In this document: positions 25,291-35,714 of the stretch, in pieces
Layout of the letters: each line of letters starts with the position of its first letter
How positions within the stretch are numbered: position 1 is the first letter of the stretch
Source of the DNA: Mytilus californianus
Lineage: Eukaryota; Mollusca; Bivalvia; Mytilida; Mytilidae
Direction: 5' to 3'
NCBI RefSeq assembly: GCF_021869535.1
Contig: NW_026262712.1
Coordinates: 64,164,100-64,228,099 of the forward strand
DNA length: 64,000 nt
Position numbers and translations under genes: made by a program
The notes under the pieces: model-generated
What the model saw: only the letters and a program-made list of their open reading frames with translations
Databases searched by the model: none
Told to the model about the DNA's origin: nothing

Positions 25291-27069
25291 AAACACTTTA
25301 GGGAGCCATCCGTATAGAATTTAAACACAATCCTAAACATATTTAGACCTAAATATGTAACACTTACATTTAAATTTAAGCGTTATTTTTACAGTGTAAG
25401 TTGGTCAGGAAAATTTAGCTCGCAATTTTACTTTTTATGTCTTACCCTTATCACGAAAAAAATGTTATAAAGGGAAAATATTTGTTGCAAGGGTAAGTAA
25501 ATTCCCTCAGTTGCCTTTCCTTTCTTTCCAAAATAAAACAATTTTGTTTCTTACCCTCTTTACAAACTGCTCACATCAAACGGACAGTCGAGCGAACAGG
25601 ATGTTTCCTTATGCCCGAATCTGTTTGCAAGACTGGTTAAAATATAACAAAAAGAAAAAAAAAAGAAAAAAAAAGACTGAACAATGTGTAAATTGTGTAT
25701 ATTTAAACGTTCTAAACGGACTGAATATATTATCATTTACCCCAAACTGTTTTACAATACACAGTAAACAGAAATAGCGACTAAACAATGCTATTTTTTT
25801 TAATTTGACCGTTTCCTAATCAGTCTAAAAATTTTGCCTGTAATTTTTATATCATATGTCGGTACTCTTATACCGGAAATATGTTATGAAGGGAAAACAT
25901 GTGATGCAGGGAAAAGCGGTCAGTAACTGCGATGCTTTCAGAAGTCTTCCCTTTCTCATCAAAATAACATATTTGTATATATGTATTCATATATATATCT
26001 ATTTCGTATATTCTGTGCAAACTGCTCACTTTTTTTTAATTTTAAATGCTTTTCCTTTTTAAAGTCGTGTGGCCAATATGTTCCAATAAACAAAACATTT
26101 CACTTTCAAGTCATATATAATGCGACGATGTGTATACCTTTATCTAAATAAAGATTAACAATGTTTTATGTTTTTTTTTTAGATTATACCTTTATCGAAA
26201 TTTATCTGAAAAATTTCGCTTACATTTTTACTTAATATGTCGGTACCCTTATCCCGGAAATATGTAAAAAGATAAAATATGTATATGCTCCCCCCCCTTT
26301 TTTTTTTGGCTCTGTGTTCAAGGCCTCACTGACTTTGAGATGATGAAAAAAAATTACTATTCCTTTGCATATTTTTTGGCTGTGCACATGCTGATTTGTG
26401 TCTTTGATACATAACCCATATATCCGTTACTTTCTATTACAGCAGAAAATCAGGGTAGTAGCTGCGATGCCTAATTTGTGTCCCCTTTTCTTTTAATCAC
26501 ATTCTTTGCAAAGTGCTCATACATTTTTGAATATTTGTACGTTCTAAACGGACATTCGAGCAGACAGAATATATAATCACTTACCCCAAGCTGTGTTTGC
26601 AATACACAGTAAACAGAAATAGCGACTAAACAGTGCTATTCTTTTTTTAATTTGACCGTTATTTAAAATATAACAAAAAGAGAAAAAATGAAAAAAAAGA
26701 CTGAACAATGTGTAAATTGTGTATATTTGAACGTTCTAAACGGACTGAATATATTATTATTTACCCCAAACTGTTTTGCAATACACAGTAAACAGAAATA
26801 GCGACTAAACAATGCTATTTTTTTTAATTTGACCGTTTTCCTAATCAGTCTCAAAAATTTAGCCTGTAATTTTTTATCATATGTCGGTACTCTTATCCCG
26901 GAAATATGTTATGAAGGGAAAATATGTATTAATGCTCCTTTTTTATTTTTTGTTATGGCAGTCCAAATTCCAAACCATTCATTCCAGTCGACATACCATG
27001 CAATACGTGCCTACTGTATTGTTTATAGTTTCTCTCCTGAATATTCATAACAAATTGCAATTGGACTTC

Positions 27070-27185
27070 GGTGTGAGCCAAGGAACCGTGTTGAAGGCCG
27101 TACTTTGACCTATAACTGTTTTTACTTTTTACACATTGTGACTTGGATGGAAAGTTGTCTCATTGGCATTCATACCACATTTATT
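27070..27185 (-). repeat. Family-A repeat, truncated
   Basis: Minus-strand end of the repeat: GGTGTGAGCCAAGGAACCGT, TTGAAGGCCGTACTTTGACC and GTCTCATTGGCATTCATACC. Confidence 0.7.
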
Positions 27186-27560
27186 TAAGCAAACAACAAT
27201 CAATTAGTCATCCAATTTGAATTATAATTACTATTTTTTTTTATCCCATGTATTTCATACAAAATGATCAAACCAAAAAATTATCCCACTTGTATCATTA
27301 AATAAATCTATTTCATAATCATGGATTCAGTTGAAAAAAGCTATATACAACATTTAGAGAATGAAGCTTTTGCTAATGTTGAATTTCAGAATGAGCAGCA
27401 ATAAAACGATTACCTATAGCGATTGTATTTCAGGAATTGAATAAATTGAATATCTTTTTTAAAACAGACAACTTTGGGATATATTATGATAGTTTTTATC
27501 GTATGATAACCTATTGAAGAAAGTTAAAATGTTTGAAACACGATGCTAGATTACAAGGTA

Positions 27561-27612
27561 CTTGTTACTAATAAGCCTTCAAATATCTATTTGAAGGCTT
27601 ATTAGTTACAAG
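27561..27612. repeat. Near-perfect 52-bp palindrome
   Basis: Arms of 25 bp (CTTGTTACTAATAAGCCTTC + AAATA and its complement) with a single mismatch and only TC between them. The ORF at 27568-27786 runs across it and is not supported. Confidence 0.85.
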
Positions 27613-28870
27613 TAATAGCTTTTCTAAAAAGCTAGCCGTCTCATAGCTGATGAAAGTGGATAATGTTTTCTCTCTGTAGTTTAATTCGTTCAGAATTGTA
27701 TGTAAATTGTAGTGGATTACAAAAATCATAAAAGGCTTATACATTTTTTTAGATTTACCAATTTCTTTTGGGGAAAGTATTAACATTGGAAATGGAGGGG
27801 TAATGTCTTTTTATCGATTATTTTTTTTCAAACAGATATCGGAGTTGTTTGTTGACTTTTTCTTTGGTTGTTTGCTTATTTATTTGTGTTAGAAAAGTAT
27901 GGCCGCTTCCACCTGAAAGTTTTTCGTTCATAATAGTCATCGAAAAGTGTAGAGAGTGAAACGTAGTAAAATTTAAACATATAAGAACACAATTAATATA
28001 TTTCCAATGGTATCTCACATCTTTTCAAAAATGATCCTTAAAATGTAAAGCTTCACATAAATGTATGGTTATTTTTGTTGTCGATGAAGATTTTGTCTAT
28101 TCATTGTAGTTGGACTGCAATATGGAATGCCCCACGCCTCTTTTTCTATATTTGAATAATGAGTATCCTTACAATTAAATGTTTCTTTTTTCAGATTATT
28201 TGGTTTTATTGGACTTCTTGATTATATTTTTTGATGAAAAATACTCAGAGTCGTGAGACGGGTAATTAGTTATATAAGACCTATTGTAAGCGCCTGCAAT
28301 TCAAAACATAGTAGTTTCGCCGCCATTCCTTTTTCAAATTATAATGGACGTCGTTGGTTATAAAGAAGGTGATAAGTTCTGCAAAACTATTTTAAGTTCA
28401 CTATGAGGCCATCAACATAAGAGATTCAACAAATTTGACCAAAAACTTTATTAAGCATACAGCTTGATACTGTATCTTTTGTTATTGTTTTACTGGTAAA
28501 TATCTTCATATTTATTTACTATACCATTTAATGTTGGATGACGAATAAGGCCCTTATCATACTTACCCTTAAAAGCTTGACATAATCTTTTTTATTGGAG
28601 ACCGTTCGTATTTTGACATATAAATGTCTTTTTGTTTTATGATCATAGTATATGTATGTTTATACTTGTTTTACAATTCTTGTAGAAAACATACAATTAA
28701 GAATAATCTTTTAAAATGCCAACAGTATTTTCGTCTTTTAAATTTATGATTTTCTTTTATTTCTCTTTCTCTCATATAGCATGTCTAGTATAAATAGTCA
28801 ATAAACCCAAAAACAAACATTAGAAGTTTGTTCCTGACCCTGCTCATAGCTTCAAGTAATATCTGAATTA
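27613..28870. other. Non-coding AT-rich sequence
   Basis: I see no gene, no repeat boundary and no recognisable exon in this stretch on either strand. Confidence 0.5.
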
Positions 28871-29106
28871 TTTTTTGTAACAAACAAGTTGTTCCGGCGT
28901 GACATTTGTTCCACCGGAACTTATTTCATATGAAATATGTTCCACCGGAACTTATTTCATATGAAATATGTTCCACCGGATTTTATATCACCGAAAATTT
29001 ATACCCGGAATATACATTATAAGGAAATATGTTCCAGCACTGTAAAATTTGTTCCGGAACTAATTTGTTTACTAAATGTTAAATAAGTTCCGGGTGTTAT
29101 AGATTA

Positions 29107-30302
29107 TATATATATAAACAAGTCTAAATTGAAAACAACGTTCAAACCTATGATTGCGTAGAATAAAAACCGCAATTTTTATACGTGTGCATGCAAAACA
29201 AATTTCTTGGTAGAGGGGTCTAAATACAGCACAAACAACATTTTCCAAAAGACCAAAAAGTGAAAAGTATATTTTCACAAAACGCATTTGACTAACAGGT
29301 CGAACAACTGATGTTCTTAAACCTTGCTGACTAGTTAACACTAAATAATTGTGTTAGTTAAATAGTATGAAGTTCAGGATTTATTCCTTTGGTTTTGGAT
29401 AAAACTGTTTTTCATGTCTCTCATTTAGTCCATCAGGTTCAAGAGTACGTAGCTGATGCATTCAGAATCTTTCTCTCTGCTTTCTACTTTGGGTGTTCCA
29501 ATTTTGGTTTACCTTTATTATTTGAAAGGTGATATTCTCAAAAGTATGTCCTGTCCTTAAGAGGTGTCTCGTGATTAGACAGTTTCTTCCTTTGGTATAA
29601 AATGACCGGTGATTATTACTAACACAGTTATTTGTTTTGATTTAAGAATCGCAATGTACAATAAGCTGCAAAAATATATTAAAGACATGTATATTAAGCT
29701 GCAAAAATTTCTTTACAGCCTCCGATTTTTTACCTGGTTGGCTGCACGCGCCTGATGAAGCTAATTCTATGAGCGAAATATTGCGTGAATATACAAAATA
29801 TAACAATAATTTTTATAACACTCATTAGTGTGTTAAAGTTACATTCTTAGGCATTCATATAATTTAATTTAGTAACTGCATCACTTAATCTTCAAACTGA
29901 TCCACGCCTAGATAGATTGAATGTTGATTGTTGCTATTTTAGACACTATATATACATATAGTCAGCAGGGTTTAAGAACATCAGTGGTTCGACCTGCTAG
30001 TCAAATGCGTGTTGTTAAAATATACTTTTTCATTCATTTGGTCTGTTGGTAAATGTTTTTTTGTGCTGTATTTAGACCCCTCTACCAAGAAATTTGTTGT
30101 GCATGCACACGTATAAAAATTGCGGTTTTTATCCAACGCAATCATAGGTTTGAACGTTGTTTTCAATTTAGACTTGTTCATATTTGTTTTGTTTGGGCTT
30201 GTATTATATTTGCCTTCGGGTTTATATGATCCGTTCATCATATTTTGACTCTTTCAAAATTCAAGAGTCTATCCCAAATTGAGGCAAATTATATGGCCTT
30301 TC
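29107..30302 (-). mobile_element. Canonical Penelope-like element fragment between 82-bp direct repeats
   Basis: A 1.2-kb insertion flanked by 82-bp direct repeats. Its outer parts are long inverted copies of each other: AACAAGTCTAAATTGAAAAC (29115) and ACCGCAATTTTTATACGTGT are mirrored at 30060-30190. The same sequence forms the 539-bp array at 44668-46373. Between them, on the minus strand, is a GIY-YIG endonuclease remnant. Next to it is CCTGATGAAGCTAATTCTAT with GAGCGAAATATTGCG, a word I associate with PLE ends. Inverted and tandem pseudo-LTR arrangements are known for PLEs. It starts in a TATATATATA tract. Confidence 0.65.
29400..29625 (-). pseudogene. GIY-YIG endonuclease C-terminal part of a PLE, broken
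   Basis: The minus-strand frame reads NNHRSFYTKGRNCLITRHLL, RTGHTFENITFQ, then RKQRERF, a TGA, MHQLRTLEPDGLNERHEKQF. The end matches the close of PLE endonucleases, where the usual form is RExxWIHxLxTxxPxGLN. Here the stop sits where Trp is expected, so it is a nonsense mutation and not a cysteine/selenocysteine site as in the Naiad element. No RT part is adjacent, so this copy is 5'-truncated. Confidence 0.6.
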
Positions 30303-31164
30303 AAATATGTTCCAGCACTGTAAAATTTGTTCCGGAACTAATTTGTTTACTAAATGTTAAATAAGTTTCGGGTGTTATAGATTAACATGATGCATTAACT
30401 TTATATCAAGCAAAGCGTTCTATAGTTGACCTGACAAATTTCATACTCAACATTGAAGTCTTTAAACAACACGAAAACATTCAAAATAAGGTAAATCTTT
30501 TAGAAATTCAAATTACTTCAGCATATATATCATGTATATTGTACGTAGATAATATGATTAAAAAACAAATGCGCAACTATGATTAACAACTGTGATAAAT
30601 ATTTAAATCACAATATTTCATTTTTCTACATATTATGATATGAAGTAACATATGTTGAATGATTGATCTATAACAATTTTCTGATGGATTTTTCTTATTC
30701 TTCGCTTTTCTGACTCATTAAATTATTGTCATTTTGGTATTTTTTTTATGGATAATGTAATTAAACATTTTGCTTTACTCCACAGAATCCATATTGGATG
30801 TTTACACCTTTTATTTATTACATTATCAATTTAATACATGTTTTTATAATGTACTTGAATTATAACTTTAAACTCACTGATAACAATGATCAGTATTAAA
30901 GATAACTTGTATAACTAGTGGAACATATTTCACAGACAAGGAACTTATTTCACCAGGTAAGGAACAAATCTCACAAACCCAGAACGTATTTGACTAGGTA
31001 AGGAACAAATTTCACAAACCCAGAACTTATTTCACAAGGTAAATTGTGGAACTTATTTTATAGAGATGGAACAAATCATATAGAAATTATCTGTGAAAAA
31101 AGTTCTCCCAGAATATATTTCCTGTGATATTTGTTCCACTGGAACTTTTTTCACAGGAACAAAT

Positions 31165-34099
31165 TGTGGCTCACATATTCACAACTATTCTATATATCAT
31201 AGTTAGACTTTGGAGGATAAAAAAACTTTAAAATGTTGTAATGACATGTCCATTGAAGAAGACCGTAGATTGAACTTTAGAAGTAAATTGTCACGTTTTG
31301 TTTGTTGCTTAATTGGGCTGCTGTCTAAATTAATTATGTATACTTCACATCTCCTTAAAAATCATTCATAGAAATTAAACATTGCTTAAAATATGTTAGC
31401 ATACATGTATAATTGCATTTATCGTCTGAGAGTAGTTTTTTGTTCTTCTAATATTCCCTTTTAGATATAGTTTTAGTCTTCTGTTCTTCAACGTCTGTTA
31501 TCTTGCTAGGAAGAGCTAGCTAGGTAGATCTAGACAACATCCAACTTAGCCCAACGATCTGGGGGTGTGTGCGGGGGCACTTATTATGTAATGAGTGAAA
31601 GGGATGAGTCGCTGGGATAGATCACTATTTGAAGCTTCATGATATTGCATGAGGTCGAGAAATTTAGGTGAAATATAAGACAAGGTTGGTGATTGAATCT
31701 GAAACTAATCAGATGTCGATATTTTTTTTTACAGATGCAATTAAAATCACCAGAGATTGTGTATAGATGTCTCTAAAATCACTTTCGTAAATGTTTAAGA
31801 TATTTGTCAAATCTATTTACTAGTATCTCCCCATGAAATAGCGTAACAATGATAGCTATGTGCAGGTATATATACTTATAGTAAAAAATATATGATAGCT
31901 AGGGTAACTACGTGTATGTTCTTTTATCATTCAATATATATATATATATATATAAAGGGTGGGGTATTGGATGTCTCAGCTGCTCACCCCTGCCATAGAA
32001 AGGTCGAAGTACCGCCGCCCCCGCCCCCGCCCCCGCCCCCTGAGATAAAAATTCTCGTGTAAATTAATATTAATCGAAAAGAAATTATTTGATATCTCCG
32101 TTTTAAAATGTTTGTGTTGCCTTTAGATTTTCTTACTGAGTATAAATAAATATAACCTAAGAAAAAAACATTTTCCTAAAAGTTTTCTTATGTTTTCACG
32201 TATAAAATGTACGTAGCAGTGAGCGACTGGATTGAAATAATCACGTGTGTGTTTACAAATCTTCAGGAGATTCGGCTATTATAGATAAGTGTTACCTGTG
32301 CTGTACCGATATGCATGATTGGGAACCAGGCAAATCTTTTTACTAAATTAGTTCAGATCCGACACTCTACGGGATTAAAAGACATTTACTAGGTTTGAAT
32401 TGTCCCAACCAATCAAAGAACTTTAATTATTACAGCGTCAGTAATATCTTCCAATCAGGTAGTACAATGTAAGAAAGCCGCAGTCTGAGGAGACGGTAAT
32501 GACTGAATGTTGACAGATTTGTTAATTTTGTAATGGTTGGTTCAGTTGCATATACTGCTTATTTTGATACATTAAAACAAACAAAGAGGGCTTAGAGCGG
32601 TGGTACCTTTAGAGTATAGCTCAAGATTTTTTTGTATACACTGTTAGTGTTTAATATAATCAATTAAATTACTTGAATTTTATTCCAGGAAAATACGAAG
32701 GTCCATATATATCAAAATATCCATTTAAATGAGAAAACACTTTTTTAAGTAAAATAAATCGGTCGTATTTGTAAACGCATATTGTAGAGTTATTGAGAAG
32801 GGAAAAAAATAAATAATATACAAGTTTGAGCTTACCAGAATTTCATTTAAATACGAGCACGCTCAAACCAATCGATCCGCTCTTCTTTTTTATGTATTAT
32901 ATGTATACACGGTGTACCCTCTAAATAGTATTATAAAATCCCAGAACAAAAACAAAAAAATATGATATCTTTTTATTTCTGTCGGATCAGTAATATTTAA
33001 ATTTGATTTGTGATAATGGTTATGTTGCTGTACAGTATTTGATGCTGTACTTTCCGATTGAATAATTACTACAAATGTTTAATCACCGGCTAAATTGAAA
33101 TATAGAGTATAAGGTATTGTGGGATCACCTGTGTTAGATTTGTTACAAAAGTATGCACACCTATTCTCATATCCACAAAGAATGAAGTATTAAGTTACAA
33201 AAATTTTAATCCTCCCCCATTTTACACCCTCGCAAAATAAAATTATCGTCCCGTTGTCATATAAATGTAAGAGTTTGATGTTCAAAATCATAGATTAAAT
33301 GAGTTATGAGGTTTAGAACAATTACCTATCTAAACTTAAGATATCTTACGAATTTTTCTTCCTCGACAAACCTTAAAGTTTTTTCTTGAACCCTCACACT
33401 ATATTTTCTGTATTTTCGGTAATTGAGAACATGTCAATATAATCAAATAGGGTAAGTTGGGTTATGGTTGGAGCGGTATAAGTTTAAAAAAAATGTTTCT
33501 TGTTTATCTCTTTATCATTTGGATTTAATTGTTTTGACATGAAAGAATTTTATATGTTAAAAAGATTTCGGCATATTCCTTGCACTATGATGATTAAAAT
33601 TGTGTGTACAAGCTTTTTATCAATTAAAAAATAGCCACAAATAATTAATACATACCTTTTCTTTTTCATTTCTGTGAGTGTTGACATTTTTCATCAGAAG
33701 AAATAATAAAAAGTGAAACAACATCAATATTGTTGAAAACTTCATCTTGATAACAGACTTCGGAAATAGCGCGAACTAGAGCTGGTTCCTATTTCAAGTT
33801 TTCTAAGGGGTAACAGATACATGGGAGACATCATTTTAGATCTCGGCAGCTATGATTCTTATTTCGTTATTAGTTAAATGAATTCGTAACTAAATTAATA
33901 GTAAATGCATAAAAAAATACAATTCATCAATATAACTTACGATCTCAAATAATAGAACCGCTTGTTAATACTTGTAAGTATATTTTTTTTGATAAAAATG
34001 AAATTTCCAGGATAAGAGTATTTCGTAAGAGTAAATTATCGGGCTAAATGTAATTCCCGGATAAGTGTATAACAACTGTTCAATAAAGTTCAAATTAAA
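31165..34099. other. Non-coding sequence with microsatellites
   Basis: Contains a (TA)n tract at about 31933-31954 and a (CCCCCG)n tract at about 32008-32040 that gives G-runs on the minus strand. I see no exon or RNA gene. The remainder is AT-rich without recognisable features. Confidence 0.5.
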
Positions 34100-34345
34100 A
34101 AGATGTAAGCAGTTATATATAGGCAACCGCACGACCTTCAATAATGAAAGAATACTGCAACCGTAAAGTCGGTTATAAAAGGCCCCGCCCCGACATGAAA
34201 AATATGAAAATATTCAATTGAGAAAACTAACGGCATAACTAATAACAAAGCAATTTATAAAATGTAATAGACTTTAAGTAACGACAACCACTGAACTACA
34301 TGCTCCGGACTTTGGACAGGCACATAAGGAATGTGGCGAATGTGT
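34100..34345 (+). repeat. Dispersed mussel repeat, diverged copy
   Basis: Recognisable words are CGACCTTCAATAATGAAAGA, GGTTATAAAAGGCCCCG, GAGAAAACTAACGGCATAAC, CGACAACCACTGAACTACA and TTTGGACAGGCACATA, in the same order as in the better copy at 49665-50200. Confidence 0.65.
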
Positions 34346-35598
34346 AGTTCCTTTATTGGTCATATAGCTCTTCACTCCTATCCTTTTTTATACGCTCTTT
34401 GGCTTTAAAATATCTATCTTTGAGAGTTCCTGGTGAAAGCTAATCCAGAAAAGGGTTACGAATGCATGGAATATGTAAAGTGTTGGTTTTTTTTGGTCTT
34501 TTTGTGTTTCTTTTTATGTGTGCAATTATTTCGGCCTCCTAAGTATAGCGTAAATCTGCTGTTTTTGGCATGTAGTTAATCAAGGAGATTATATGAGAAT
34601 AAAATAAATAATCACAAACCTTAAAGGATATAAGATGGATGAATTAATAGTTGGTTGTTTAACGTCCAATGCCAACTATAGATGCATTATTTAATGGGGG
34701 TATTAATTATGATATTATAATGAACATTGGTAATCACACCACATCTTTTTTATAAGGACCTGCATGTGTATATTTTCGTCTTTTACTGTTAACGACAGTG
34801 TTCCCTGCGTCAAAGCCGAATTTAGACTCAGTGTTTAAATTTGTTAAACATACATTTCATTATTTAACAAATCAAATGTGAAGTGTTCCGAATTCACTCC
34901 ATACTTCTAAATTTATCCTCATTTATTCAAGAAGAAAGAATCACCAAGTGCTTAGGCATACCGTTTTGAGCTATAAAGCCTAGGCGATTCTTATAGTTAA
35001 GGATACACACAAGACCTAACATTTCACCTTTTATCATGTTGAACCAATTTGAGAGACAAAAGTAACGTACTACATAAAATTGAGAATGGAAATGGGGAAT
35101 GTGTCAAAGAGACAACAACCCGACCACAGAACAGACAACAGCAGAAGGCCACCAACAGGTCTTCAATGCAGCGAGAAATTCCCGCACCCGGAGGCGTCCT
35201 TCAGCTGGCCCCTAAACAAATATATATACTAGTTCAGTGATAATGAACGCCATACTAAACTCCAAATTGTACACAAGAAACTAAAATTAAAAATAATACA
35301 ACACTAACAAAGGCTAGAGGCTCCTGACTTGGGACAGGCGCAAAAATGCGGCGGGGTTAAACATGTTTATGAGATCTCAACCCTCCCCCTATACCTCTAG
35401 CCAATGTAGAAAAGTAAACGCATAACAATACGCACATTAAAATTCAGTTCAAGAGAAGTCCGAGTCTGATGTCAGAAGATGTAACCAAAGAAAATAAACA
35501 AAATGACATTAATACATAAATAACAACAGACTACTAGCAGTTAACTGACATGCCAGCTCCAGACTTCAATTAAACTGATTGAAAGATTATGTCTTCAT

Positions 35599-35661
35599 CA
35601 TATGAATATCAGGCACAATCCTTCCCGTTAGGGGTTTAGTATCATACCATCATAACATATA
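35599..35661 (-). promoter_or_regulatory. SECIS element (type II) in the Naiad 3' UTR
   Basis: Read 5' to 3' on the minus strand from 35661: lower helix UAUAUG (35661-35656) pairs with CAUAUG (35604-35599). The internal loop is UUA/AUU. The non-Watson-Crick quartet is UGAU (35652-35649) opposite UGAU (35611-35608). Helix II GGUAUGAUACU (35648-35638) pairs with AGGAUUGUGCC (35622-35612) with one mismatch (A-G). Unpaired AAA (35637-35635) comes next, then a small helix CCC/GGG closing a five-base loop. UGA-to-AA spacing is 12 nt, the canonical distance, and the extra helix above the AAA makes it form II. It starts 53 nt after the TAA stop. Pairings were made by hand; no folding program was run. 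Confidence 0.85.
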
Positions 35662-35714
35662 TGAGAAGAACATAACCCGTGTCATGCCAACAACTGGTTT
35701 TTAAATAAATGTGT

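Larger units (their letters stand above)
22640..27060 (+). repeat. Degenerate repeat cluster with GTACTCTTATCCCGGAAATATG core
   Basis: At least eight diverged copies of a segment around TTTTATGTCGGTACTCTTAT plus CCCGGAAATATG occur in one orientation, near 22700, 23170, 23520, 24390, 25440, 25860, 26240 and 26885. Each is usually followed by GGGAAAA, TGCAGGGAAA-type sequence and an upstream AAACGGACAGTCG word. About 25640-25910 and 26661-26930 are a clear direct duplication. A related inverted piece lies near 33995-34070. The short ORFs in this stretch (for example 25511-25777 and 26829-27108) arise from the repeat and I do not call them genes. Confidence 0.7.
28880..31165. repeat. GGAACTTATTTCAC repeat block, split by an insertion
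   Basis: The left part (28880-29106) repeats TTCCACCGGAACTTATTTCA and TATGAAATATG in tandem. The right part (30303-31165) repeats GGAACTTATTTCACAAGGTA, GGAACAAATTTCACAAACCC and ends with TTCCACTGGAACTTTTTTCA. Both share the GGAAC...TATTTCA theme in both orientations. An 82-bp direct repeat at 29025-29106 and 30303-30384 (one mismatch seen) marks the insertion 29107-30302 in its middle. Confidence 0.65.

Noticed and set aside
29400-29625. Selenocysteine also in the second PLE fragment
   Set aside because: Its in-frame TGA stands where Trp is expected (RERF-stop-MHQL), so a TGG-to-TGA mutation in a dead copy is the simple reading.
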